A program made the position numbers and the translations under genes. This document shows, piece after piece, positions 1 through 6,624 of a stretch of 18,586 bases of DNA. Numbering within the stretch: the first letter of the stretch is position 1; every line of letters begins with the position of its first letter. Source of the stretch: Pirellulales bacterium (GTDB lineage: Bacteria > Planctomycetota > Planctomycetia > Pirellulales > JAICIG01); the NCBI GenBank assembly GCA_025924495.1, contig JAICIG010000119.1, forward strand, positions 1 to 18,586, read 5' to 3'. The notes under the pieces are model-generated. The model searched no databases and had not been told where the DNA came from. It saw only the letters and a program-made list of their open reading frames with translations.

Positions 1-1071
1 ATGAAATCGCATCAACGCGTTCTGTTCCGAACGGCAGAAGACGTGCGAGGTCTCTTGGCACAGGATGCCAAGCCGACAGCCGTCCTGCCCGATGCTCGGT
101 GGAATGAACTGCAGAAACTCGTCAGGCAGATTTATCGCTGCCAAGTACGCGGATTCGATGGCGCGCGCCGACGCCTGGATTCTGCCTTGGAGGCGGAACT
201 GAACGCCACCGTAGCTGCGCTTAACTCGCAGCTAGTGCAGACCCGCACGGAACAGCCAAGAATATCTTCGCTCAGCGAGATTTATGATGATCTCGCCGCA
301 CTCGGCGGCGAGTTTCAAGACGTCTCAATTGACTTCGACGCGGGAACGATCTCCGTCACGACGGAGCCAATCACGCTCCGCGGGGTGCATTTTGGCCGTT
401 TTGAGATCCGTCTTGAGTGGCGCGAGTTGGCTGATCGCCGGCCTTACCGGGTAATTGCCTTAGAGCCGAACCCGGCGGCCAGGAATGACGTCGTCACCCA
501 TCCACACGTTCAGGACGAAAGGCTTTGCGAAGGGGACGGGCGCGAGGCGATCGAAGCGGCGCTTGCTCAAGGCCGTCTGGGCGATTTCTTTCTCATCGTA
601 ACGCAGCTGCTCAATACCTACGCCCAGGGACAGGCGTACGTCGAGCTATCGAGCTGGCAAGGCACTCCATGCAGCGACTGCGGCGCCCATGTCGACGATG
701 ATGAAAGGTATTTTTGCGATCGCTGTGACGCCGAGCTTTGCGGCGGGTGTTCATCAAGTTGCGAAGGTTGTGGCAATGGGTTTTGTTCGAATTGCATCAA
801 GTCATGCCAGGACTGCCAGCGAGCAAGCTGTGAATCATGCCTGACGGCCTGCTCCGGCTGCCAGAGCCGATGCTGCGAGGAATGCCTCGACGATCAACCG
901 TGTTCTGCTTGCCAGGCAGAACAAGAGGAGGAATCCAATGACGAGGAAGAAAACGATGAAACGGCACGCATTACGGAGACGCTCGTGGCGTCCCCCGTCA
1001 CAGAGGATGGCGACGCCAACCGAATTGAAATTCAGCCCGACGGCTTGGGCGAAGCTGCTCTACTTGCGTGA
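1..1071 (+). CDS. E2-like (prokaryotic ubiquitin-conjugating fold) protein with C-terminal tandem CxxC zinc array
   Basis: A 356-residue protein with three parts. Residues 1-85 are mostly helical. Residues 88-221 form an E2-like unit: a predicted beta meander (about 107-155), then [15 protein letters not shown] at 166-180. Here the His-Pro pair and Cys176 match the HPN...C arrangement of E2 conjugating enzymes, and a helix and a short Tyr/Trp segment follow. Residues 224-304 hold 21 cysteines, with CxxC-x4-CxxC-x3 repeated four times at exactly 15 residues (first Cys at 239, 254, 269, 284) and single CxxC pairs at 224/227 and 301/304. This suggests a multi-zinc, RING/treble-clef-like module. 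The tail after 306 is acidic. Expected role: taking an activated ubiquitin-like protein from the E1 gene two positions downstream and passing it on, with the zinc module acting as substrate or E3-like part. The E2 call rests on motif and context. The start is the first base of the window, so an upstream start cannot be excluded. Confidence 0.75.
   Translation: MKSHQRVLFRTAEDVRGLLAQDAKPTAVLPDARWNELQKLVRQIYRCQVRGFDGARRRLDSALEAELNATVAALNSQLVQTRTEQPRISSLSEIYDDLAALGGEFQDVSIDFDAGTISVTTEPITLRGVHFGRFEIRLEWRELADRRPYRVIALEPNPAARNDVVTHPHVQDERLCEGDGREAIEAALAQGRLGDFFLIVTQLLNTYAQGQAYVELSSWQGTPCSDCGAHVDDDERYFCDRCDAELCGGCSSSCEGCGNGFCSNCIKSCQDCQRASCESCLTACSGCQSRCCEECLDDQPCSACQAEQEEESNDEEENDETARITETLVASPVTEDGDANRIEIQPDGLGEAALLA
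925..931 (+). promoter_or_regulatory. Shine-Dalgarno that decides the JAB gene start
   Basis: GAGGAGG lies inside the end of the upstream E2-like gene, 6 bases before the ATG at 938. It is the best ribosome site near the JAB gene. The alternative ATG at 1007 has only AGAGG directly abutting it, which is too close for normal spacing. The sequence therefore favours translation from 938, which creates a 134-base out-of-frame overlap with the first gene. Confidence 0.6.
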
Positions 1072-1663
1072 CCGCGGAGACACGGAAGTCGGCGGCTTTG
1101 GCTTGGCCCCCGTCGATGACCTTCTGTTTGTGGAAGACGTTCAACTCGTGCGTCAGCGTTGCACGGCAACGACCGTCCTGTTCGAAGACGAGGCAGTCGC
1201 TGATTATTTCGACCGGCAGGTCGATCTGGGGCTGCGGCCCGAGCAGTTCGCGCGGATCTGGGTGCATACGCATCCGGGCGACTGTCCCGAGCCAAGCTTG
1301 ACTGACGAGCGGACGTTTGATCGCGTCTTTGGCAAGTCGCAGTGGGCTGTGATGTTCATCCTTGCCCGCGGCGGGCAAAGCTACGCCCGCTTGCGCTTTA
1401 ACGTCGGCCCGGGCGGCGCCTTGCAGATTCCCTCAGGCATGGACTGCCGACGACCATTTGGCGGCAGTGATGCCGCCAGCTGGGAAGAAGAGTACCAGGC
1501 CAACGTGGTTCCCTTGCCTATGGTGCCGGTATCGCTTGGGGAATTGCCGGACGGCGGCCTCGGTCTCGACCTGTTCACCTATGGCGGAGAATTGTGGCCG
1601 CGTCGATCTGACAGCGAGCTCGACGATGAACACGATTTCGATTTGGAAAGGTTTTGGATATGA
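938..1663 (+). CDS. JAB/JAMM (Mov34/MPN/PAD-1) metalloprotease, deubiquitinase-like
   Basis: This 241-residue protein carries a complete JAMM zinc-protease signature: Glu50 in TEVGG, then His110-x-His112-x7-Ser120-x2-Asp123 ([14 protein letters not shown]). JAMM enzymes cut isopeptide or peptide bonds after the C-terminus of ubiquitin-like proteins. Beside E2 and E1 genes the likely role is maturing the modifier precursor or removing it from targets. The conserved core starts near residue 28 ([14 protein letters not shown]). The first 23 residues, up to the second Met (nt 1007), are strongly basic and are translated only if the well-placed Shine-Dalgarno at 925-931 is used. If the ATG at 1007 is used the protein has 218 residues. 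The last residues overlap the next gene by ATGA (1660-1663), typical of translational coupling. The enzyme class is secure; the substrate is not known. Confidence 0.88.
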   Translation: MTRKKTMKRHALRRRSWRPPSQRMATPTELKFSPTAWAKLLYLRDRGDTEVGGFGLAPVDDLLFVEDVQLVRQRCTATTVLFEDEAVADYFDRQVDLGLRPEQFARIWVHTHPGDCPEPSLTDERTFDRVFGKSQWAVMFILARGGQSYARLRFNVGPGGALQIPSGMDCRRPFGGSDAASWEEEYQANVVPLPMVPVSLGELPDGGLGLDLFTYGGELWPRRSDSELDDEHDFDLERFWI

Positions 1664-2322
1664 ATCTGCGACCCGATCGCTTTTCGCGGCAAGCATCGCT
1701 CGTCCCGCAAGCGCCGCTGTCTGAAATCACCGCGACGGTAATTGGCGTCGGCGCCATTGGTCGCCAAGTCGCCCTGCAGCTGGCGGCGATTGGCGTCCCT
1801 CGCTTGCAGCTGATCGATTTTGACCTGGTGGACGCGACGAACGTCACCACGCAAGGCTACTTCGCCGATGATATAGGGCAAGCGAAAGTAAAAGCAGCTG
1901 CAGCCGCAATCGGTCGGCTCGATCCAACAATCGTCCTGGAACTAGTCGAAGATCGATTCCGGCCAAAACACAGCTTGGGGCAAGCGGTTTTTTGCTGCGT
2001 CGATTCAATCTCCGCTCGCGCAGCAATCTGGCGATCGGCAGCCCACGGCGCCAGTTTCTGGAGCGACGGACGCATGATGGGCGAAGTCATGCGCATTCTT
2101 ACCGTGACCGACGAAACTGGCCGCGTGCATTATGCGAGCACGCTGTTTCAGCAGGCGGAGGCCCAACGAGGCGACTGCACTGCGCGTAGCACCATCTATG
2201 CGGCGAGCATCGCCGCCGGACTGATGATCCACCAGTTTTCCCGTTGGTTGCGCGGGCTTCCGGTCGACCCCGATGCCACGTTCAATCTGCTGAGCGGCGA
2301 TTGGTCGATCGCCAGCGCCTGA
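1660..2322 (+). CDS. E1-like ThiF/MoeB/HesA-family adenylating enzyme
   Basis: A 220-residue single Rossmann-fold protein of the ThiF/E1 superfamily. It has the nucleotide-binding loop GVGAIG (29-34) and the [10 protein letters not shown] segment (Asp53 and Asp55) that contacts ATP ribose and Mg. It also has a Gln65/Lys76 pair like the RQ...K of E1 enzymes, FCCVDS with Asp115, and a candidate catalytic cysteine, Cys173, in [10 protein letters not shown]. Such enzymes adenylate the C-terminal glycine of a ubiquitin-like protein and form a thioester with it. The protein is short. It lacks the CxxC zinc pairs of MoeB/ThiF and any rhodanese or E2-binding extension, so the separate E2-like protein encoded at 1-1071 is the natural acceptor. 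The ATG at 1660 was chosen because it gives the ATGA overlap with the JAB stop and has GGAAAGG about 10 bases upstream. A TTG two codons earlier is a weaker option. Confidence 0.88.
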   Translation: MNLRPDRFSRQASLVPQAPLSEITATVIGVGAIGRQVALQLAAIGVPRLQLIDFDLVDATNVTTQGYFADDIGQAKVKAAAAAIGRLDPTIVLELVEDRFRPKHSLGQAVFCCVDSISARAAIWRSAAHGASFWSDGRMMGEVMRILTVTDETGRVHYASTLFQQAEAQRGDCTARSTIYAASIAAGLMIHQFSRWLRGLPVDPDATFNLLSGDWSIASA

Positions 2323-2463
2323 CGCTCGCTTCCCAGCAACGATTAGCAGTCTCGAACCGCCGGCCTCGCCGTCGGCCGATTTTGGCGGCGTTTACATCAG
2401 TGGGCGGGGACTGTTATCTCCGCTCATAGCTTTCAGTGAATCATTTTAATAAGGAGGGAATCG

Positions 2464-2583
2464 ATGGAAACCGTGATCGCAGTGATTTTGGCGGGCTTCG
2501 TCTTGTATTGGCTATTCGCGCCAAAACGCCCGGGTGGGCCGCCTCAGCAACACCATCCGCGACGGTGCCGTTGCCGCCGGTGA
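2464..2583 (+). CDS. 39-residue single-pass membrane micro-protein
   Basis: A short frame with an almost ideal ribosome site: AAGGAGG at 2451-2457, 6 bases before the ATG. The peptide begins with METVIAVILAGFVLYWLF, a clear single transmembrane segment (about residues 3-18). It continues with a Pro/Gly/Gln-rich linker and ends in an Arg/Cys cluster (RRCRCRR), so the positive-inside rule puts the tail in the cytoplasm. It lies 141 bases after the E1 gene and before the terminator at 2651-2693, so it is probably the last gene of the conjugation operon. No family is recognised. It has no ubiquitin-like fold and no C-terminal Gly-Gly, so it is not the missing modifier. It could be a membrane anchor, a toxin-like peptide or an unrelated small membrane protein. 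Support is the ribosome site and composition only. Confidence 0.6.
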   Translation: METVIAVILAGFVLYWLFAPKRPGGPPQQHHPRRCRCRR

Positions 2584-2650
2584 AGTGCAGCATTGGCGGC
2601 GCGGCTTATAGAGGTCGCATCGTTGGCAGTATTGTCAGACCAGTGCACGT

Positions 2651-2693
2651 TCTTGGGGCCGTCCGGCTGGGCGGTCCCAAGAATCCTTTTTTT
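2651..2693 (+). terminator. Rho-independent terminator closing the E2-JAB-E1 operon
   Basis: An 11-bp stem, TCTTGGGGCCG (2651-2661) with CGGTCCCAAGA (2672-2682), contains one G-T pair and a 10-base loop, and is followed by TTTTTTT at 2687-2693. It lies 67 bases after the stop of the small membrane protein and marks the end of the first transcription unit. Confidence 0.85.
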
Positions 2694-2840
2694 AGCTATT
2701 GGAGAGCTGCGCTTCATTGCCGTTTCGCACAAACTCGCTTGTCTACCGGCGTTTCTAAGGCGTATTCGGCTTCGGAGCACCGGGCTAGGCCAGGGAATCA
2801 TCGGGTAACCAACTGCATCAGATGATTTCTGCAGAGCAGT

Positions 2841-2869
2841 TTGCCGGCACAACGCGGTGCGGTTAGATT
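2841..2869 (+). promoter_or_regulatory. Weak sigma-70-like promoter candidate
   Basis: TTGCCG (2841-2846), a 17-base spacer and TAGATT (2864-2869) match the -35 and -10 consensus at 4 of 6 positions each. It faces the candidate RNA and the operon that begins at 3191. The match is modest, and planctomycete promoters are poorly known, so this is only a suggestion. Confidence 0.2.
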
Positions 2870-2952
2870 TGAATTGCCCACCGTTTTTCGCGATGGCGCT
2901 AAATCGAAATGAATAAGGAAACTACCTGGCTCCAGCAAGAGCCGTGATCGAC

Positions 2953-2982
2953 AACTTGAATTGACGCGCGAGCGTCAAGTTA
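2953..2982. repeat. Two overlapping inverted repeats
   Basis: TTGACGC (2961-2967) pairs with GCGTCAA (2972-2978) around a GCGA loop. An outer pair, AACTTGA (2954-2960) with TCAAGTT (2975-2981), uses some of the same bases, so the two hairpins exclude each other in RNA. In DNA the block could be a dyad operator. It lies upstream of the candidate RNA. Confidence 0.45.
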
Positions 2983-3007
2983 CTGCTTCCTCCAAAACCG
3001 CGAAACT

Positions 3008-3137
3008 GGGCCATTGGCCCTTTGTACAGAGGCAGTGCTTGGACCGCGCTCCCGAAAGGGAGCGTCGGCCAATGCGCTGTTCTGTACGCCTCTTCGCGGA
3101 GGTTGGAGGAGCAGCCTTGGTTCGGCGCTCCTTTTTT
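3008..3137 (+). ncRNA. Candidate structured small RNA or 5' leader, unknown family
   Basis: A dense set of complementary segments. The main rod pairs GTACAG (3024-3029) with CTGTAC (3082-3087), CAGTGC (3033-3038) with GCGCTG (3074-3079), TTGG (3039-3042) with CCAA (3069-3072), CCG (3044-3046) with CGG (3066-3068), and CGCTCCC (3047-3053) with GGGAGCG (3058-3064). It is capped by a GAAA tetraloop. A small hairpin CCTC...GAGG (3089-3102) follows. Then comes a terminator hairpin (AGGAGC 3107-3112 with GCTCCT 3127-3132, inner GCC/GGC) that runs into six T. A short GGGCC/GGCCC hairpin at 3008-3020 precedes the rod. The rod shape recalls signal-recognition-particle or 6S RNA, but the SRP signature (GGAAGGAAGCAGCC) is absent. 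It may be an independent small RNA, or a leader that attenuates the operon at 3191. Confidence 0.55.
3107..3137 (+). terminator. Rho-independent terminator of the candidate RNA
   Basis: AGGAGC (3107-3112) pairs with GCTCCT (3127-3132), with inner pairs GCC (3114-3116) and GGC (3124-3126), a one-base bulge at 3113 and loop TTGGTTC. T at 3132-3137 follows. It ends 54 bases before the next start codon, so readthrough or attenuation would directly affect that operon. Confidence 0.7.
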
Positions 3138-3190
3138 ATTGGACGCTAGAAGTGCCAAGGCGCCGCCCACGACACTTGGAGAACTAGCGT

Positions 3191-5179
3191 ATGTCCGTCA
3201 GCGTCAAATGCCCGCGTTGCCACAAACATACGGCCGTAAGCCCGGAGCAACTCTGGAAAACGCTTGCCTGTCCCGGATGTGGTTGCCGTTTTATTGCCGA
3301 GACTTCGCCGAACCAGGCAGACGAGACTCGGACTCCAGCCGGTGCACGCCCCCGGTCTTCGACAGGCGCCACCGCGAGTGCGCGCGATACGGCGGCAAGT
3401 TCCAGCACAACAGCAGCAGAGGCAACAGGCTGGCCCGCATTTGTGTGGTTTCTGGGCGGGGCTTCGGCGGTGGTGGCAGTCGCAGTACTCTGGCTGGCAG
3501 CGACGATGGTTGGGCATCGTCCCCCCGCGCACGATGGCGAAGCGAAGCCGCCGAGCCCTGCGTTAGCGAACGAACAGGCAACGCGCGCGACCAATGCCGA
3601 CGAGTCGGTCGCTTCAGCCGAGCCGCCGAAAAAAGTCGTGGCCGACATCGTTGCATCGCCGCAGATCGATGAACGGCTGTTTCTTCTCCGAGTGTTGGAG
3701 ACGATGTATGAGCAATGGCCCGCTACGGGTTCTTCGCCTGCCGAATTTGCCGCGGCTACGGCTGAGCTTCGCCGACAGGCCATTCAATTTAAGCAACACG
3801 CCGTTGACGCGGAGCTAGACCACGAGCTGCCGGAGCTATTCTCCGACTTTGTAACTTCACTCGACGCCTACACGCAGTTTCTCGTGGCGATTGATCGCAT
3901 TGAAAAGTCGGCCACAACACAAAGCACGACAGACGAGTTCGGTTCGGGCTTTAATGGCGGAGTTGCAGGCCGGGTAACCTTCGACGCGATGCGGGCGAGC
4001 GATTATTCGGGCAAGCAAGCGGCAGGCGCCGCTCTCGCCGTCGGACTCGTCAGTTACCTGTTTGATTCGTGGCAGCGAGCAGAAGCGCGGGATGCGGCGA
4101 AACAACAGCTTGTCGCTCAAGAATCTCAAAAGACGTCCGACACAATCTATTCTTCCTTGCTGCGCGCTCAGAACCAAGCCAGGGCGTTGGCGGTCCGCCA
4201 CGGCTGGCAGAAGGAAGAGGTAGGCTTCGAGCTTTCTCCAGAGCAGTCTAAGCACGTAACAACACTCGGCCAAAATGGGGATGTTGACGGGCTATTGCAC
4301 TTCGCACAAGAGCAGGTAGTCCTTCGCCCGCGTGATCCATTCGTTCGAGTCTATCGCAATGTTTTGGCCAGTTGCAAAGTGAGCGCAACGTCGGCCGAGC
4401 TCATACCCAATGCCGAGGACTGCATGACAGCGGCTACATTGGTTCCCGCTCCGCCTATCTACGACCGATTTCGGGCGGATTGCGTCATGAAGGCGGCGCT
4501 TATCGCCGCAGCGGCGCGGGAACAAGAGACGTTTTCCGCCATCGAGCCCTATGGCAGCACGTCAGCAGGTGAATTTGCAGTAGCGCTTTGGCGCAAGAAA
4601 CTCGAATACGAGCCCTCTGACCCAACCGGCGACGTTCGCGAGGAACTGGTTTTCTCATTGACGCAGAATAGTCAACTCGATGAAGCAGCTACAATCGCGG
4701 CACAAATATCCAATCTGCGGGGTTCGTCCCCAGACTTTCAATATGTAATGGCATGCCTGCGCACCCGGCGCGGCGAGCTGCCGATGGCGCTAACGCATCT
4801 CAGGCTGGCGATTCGAGGTGGCGCCGCGGACATCCAGGAGGTCAAACACAATCCTCACCTAGTGCAGCTCCGCCAGCAGAGAAATCGCGAGTTCGACCAG
4901 CTCACGACCGTGAAGTGGCGTTGGTCCGTCGTCTGGGGCATTCTCAACGACGACATTCAGATCACGAACGACTCGGAATTCGCGTTGACCAACGTCACGG
5001 TTAATGTGCGGCTTGAACAGGATGGCCGAGTTTGGAGCCCCCAACTCACGGCGGCCGCCATTCAACCGGGCCAAGTCTACAAGTGGCCGAACGTCGTTTC
5101 GATTCCGAATCGCCGGATCACGTCGAGCAAAATCGCTTTGACATGCGATCAAAATCGTGAGACGTCGGCAGCGGAATGA
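3191..5179 (+). CDS. Zinc-ribbon, single-TM, TPR-like protein
   Basis: A 662-residue protein. It begins with an MJ0042-like zinc ribbon (CPRC at 7-10, CPGC at 27-30), continues through a Ser/Thr/Ala-rich linker and one strong transmembrane helix (about 82-107), and has a long mostly helical region. A weakly hydrophobic stretch lies near residues 275-290. Residues about 470-560 have the look of tetratricopeptide repeats (alternating helices, RRGELPMALTHLRLAI), which suggests protein binding. The last 90 residues are beta-rich and may form a small Ig-like domain. The zinc ribbon lies on the cytoplasmic side if the topology is N-in. The start has GGAGAA about 8 bases upstream. It is the first gene of a four-gene operon, with 42 bases to the J-domain gene. 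No specific function is recognised; a scaffold at the inner membrane is a guess. Confidence 0.8.
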   Translation: MSVSVKCPRCHKHTAVSPEQLWKTLACPGCGCRFIAETSPNQADETRTPAGARPRSSTGATASARDTAASSSTTAAEATGWPAFVWFLGGASAVVAVAVLWLAATMVGHRPPAHDGEAKPPSPALANEQATRATNADESVASAEPPKKVVADIVASPQIDERLFLLRVLETMYEQWPATGSSPAEFAAATAELRRQAIQFKQHAVDAELDHELPELFSDFVTSLDAYTQFLVAIDRIEKSATTQSTTDEFGSGFNGGVAGRVTFDAMRASDYSGKQAAGAALAVGLVSYLFDSWQRAEARDAAKQQLVAQESQKTSDTIYSSLLRAQNQARALAVRHGWQKEEVGFELSPEQSKHVTTLGQNGDVDGLLHFAQEQVVLRPRDPFVRVYRNVLASCKVSATSAELIPNAEDCMTAATLVPAPPIYDRFRADCVMKAALIAAAAREQETFSAIEPYGSTSAGEFAVALWRKKLEYEPSDPTGDVREELVFSLTQNSQLDEAATIAAQISNLRGSSPDFQYVMACLRTRRGELPMALTHLRLAIRGGAADIQEVKHNPHLVQLRQQRNREFDQLTTVKWRWSVVWGILNDDIQITNDSEFALTNVTVNVRLEQDGRVWSPQLTAAAIQPGQVYKWPNVVSIPNRRITSSKIALTCDQNRETSAAE

Positions 5180-5221
5180 ATTGCATTTGGTCGCGGGTTC
5201 AGCGGGAGCTGCGAGGTCGCA

Positions 5222-5650
5222 ATGGTTGATCCCCACAAAATCCTGGGCGTACCGAAAGACGCCACCCTTGAACAGATCAAGGCTGCGTATCGGCAGAAGC
5301 TATTCAAATATCACCCGGATCAAGGGGGCGACGCATGGGCGTTTCAGCAAGTCGAAATGGCCTATCGGCAACTGACCGAGACAGACGAACGCCCAAATCC
5401 CGCGGTGGAAGATAGGCATGCGAGTCAGCCGACAAACGATTTTGCGGCTGGCCCGCAGGCTCAAGCTGCGACGTCCCCCGCGCCAGCCGTTATTTCGCCA
5501 GCCGCAATGCTCATCGCTGGCGGCATCGTCGGCGCGCTCGTCGGTGCGGTAGTTGGCGCCTTAGTTGGCATAAACCCCATGATCGCGGCTTTGATTGGTT
5601 CCGTGCCCGGAATCGTCGCCGGCAAGTTTTCGAGCCCGACACTGGGATAG
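5222..5650 (+). CDS. J-domain (DnaJ-like) protein with glycine-rich membrane tail
   Basis: This 142-residue protein starts with a J domain (residues 3-60). It contains the HPD motif at 31-33 (KYHPDQGGD) and the helix II basic residues (AAYRQKLFKY) needed to stimulate the ATPase of an Hsp70 partner. A low-complexity linker (about 58-92) follows. Residues 94-134 form one or two membrane segments rich in GxxxG-type spacing (AGGIVGALVGAVVGALVG), a glycine-zipper pattern. There is no zinc finger or substrate-binding domain as in classical DnaJ, so this is a class C J-protein that would recruit DnaK to the membrane near its operon partners. GAGG at 5213-5216 supports the start. It lies between the zinc-ribbon protein and the DUF2167 gene with gaps below 50 bases. 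Confidence 0.85.
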   Translation: MVDPHKILGVPKDATLEQIKAAYRQKLFKYHPDQGGDAWAFQQVEMAYRQLTETDERPNPAVEDRHASQPTNDFAAGPQAQAATSPAPAVISPAAMLIAGGIVGALVGAVVGALVGINPMIAALIGSVPGIVAGKFSSPTLG

Positions 5651-5697
5651 CGTTGTTTCACTGTGCACTTCCAATTTTACGAGCGAAAGGCATCTCC

Positions 5698-6624
5698 ATG
5701 ACTGGATATCGCTTTTTACGAACGAATCTCTATACGCAAACGCTGTCTTTGGCGCTAGGAGCTTTTTGTTGCCTGCCGGCACAAAGCGCATATCCGCAGG
5801 GATTTGGCGATGCGGAAACCGAAAAGTTCAAGCAACTCTTCAATGCGATTTCGTGGGAACCTGGTCCGGCGGTCGCCAGGCTCGGCGTTTTGGCAGAACT
5901 CCGCGTCCCTCAAGGCTACCGATTTACCGGCAAGCCCGGCGCGGCGACTTGGGCGGAAATCAACCAGAACCCTGTTGATCCCAACGAACTCGGCGTCCTG
6001 CTTCCCGACGATGCCACGTTTTTTCTGAGCTTTTCGTATCGGGACATCGGCTACGTCGCCGACGATGAGAAGACTAAGCTCGATCAGAACGCAATTCTTG
6101 CCGGAATCCAGGCCGCAACCGAGGCTGCAAATGCGCAACGACGCAGCCGAGGCTGGAGTGAATTCCAAGTCGCCGGGTGGCTCCGGCCGCCCGCTTATGA
6201 TCAAAACTCGCATCGCCTGGGGTGGGCCATTCGCGGCTTAAGCGAAGGCCAAGACGTGGGTAACTATGAGACGCGGATTCTGGGACGCGGCGGCGTCATG
6301 TCAGTCACGCTAGTCGCCGCCGCCGACCAAATGCATTCGCTCATTCCGATGGTTGACGGACTTCTGACCGGGTTTTCTTTTACCAGTGGCAACAAGTACG
6401 GCGAATGGCGATCGGGCGACAAAGTGGCGGGCTACGGATTGACGGCGCTAATTACCGGCGGAGCAGCTGCCGCCAGCGCCAAGTCGGGTTTGCTCGCCAA
6501 GCTAGCGGCGCTGCTTGCCAAAGGCGGAAAGGCTGTTGTCGTCGGCGCTGCGGCATTGCTCGCGGCAATCGCAAAGGGGGTTTCCACCCTGCTCGCCCGC
6601 AATAAAAAGGGGAAAGCTCCATGA
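5698..6624 (+). CDS. DUF2167 family exported membrane-anchored protein
   Basis: The 308-residue product has an N-terminal signal sequence (hydrophobic 12-25, cleavage likely after AQS near residue 30). A full DUF2167 domain follows: the SFSYRDIGYVADDEKTKLDQ region (111-130), VAGWLRPPAYD (148-158), NYETRILGRGGVMSVTLV (179-196), and the terminal block GLLTGFSF...GDKVAGYGLTALI (211-242). The C-terminal 65 residues are Ala/Gly/Leu-rich with two hydrophobic segments and a Lys-rich end, as expected for a membrane anchor. The family is described as predicted membrane-anchored proteins of unknown function. The ATG at 5698, with AAAGG 7 bases upstream, is preferred over an in-frame TTG at 5653 because it places the signal peptide at the N-terminus. 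The stop overlaps the next start (ATGA at 6621-6624). Confidence 0.88.
   Translation: MTGYRFLRTNLYTQTLSLALGAFCCLPAQSAYPQGFGDAETEKFKQLFNAISWEPGPAVARLGVLAELRVPQGYRFTGKPGAATWAEINQNPVDPNELGVLLPDDATFFLSFSYRDIGYVADDEKTKLDQNAILAGIQAATEAANAQRRSRGWSEFQVAGWLRPPAYDQNSHRLGWAIRGLSEGQDVGNYETRILGRGGVMSVTLVAAADQMHSLIPMVDGLLTGFSFTSGNKYGEWRSGDKVAGYGLTALITGGAAAASAKSGLLAKLAALLAKGGKAVVVGAAALLAAIAKGVSTLLARNKKGKAP

Larger units (their letters stand above)
2584..3190. other. Intergenic region between the two operons
   Basis: 607 bases without a convincing protein gene; frames that cross it run through the terminator and lack codon structure. It holds the terminator at 2651-2693, a weak promoter candidate at 2841-2869, the inverted repeats at 2953-2982 and a candidate structured RNA at 3008-3137. 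The last 50 bases lead into the ribosome site (GGAG at 3178) of the gene at 3191. Confidence 0.6.

Noticed and set aside
2464..2583. The small peptide as the missing ubiquitin-like modifier
   Set aside because: It is a transmembrane helix with an Arg/Cys tail, far too short for a beta-grasp fold and without a C-terminal Gly-Gly.
2436..2825. A 129-residue plus-strand frame spanning the region after the E1 gene
   Set aside because: It runs through the strong terminator at 2651-2693 and overlaps the better supported 39-residue peptide in another frame; its composition is not protein-like.
3024..3137. Signal recognition particle (4.5S) RNA
   Set aside because: The rod shape and a GGAGGAGCAGCC string recall SRP RNA, but the conserved apical GGAA loop and flanking GGAAGCAGCC arrangement are absent.
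3022..3672. A 216-residue plus-strand frame overlapping the start of the zinc-ribbon gene
   Set aside because: It is out of frame with the clearly recognisable zinc ribbon and TM protein starting at 3191 and crosses the terminator of the candidate RNA.
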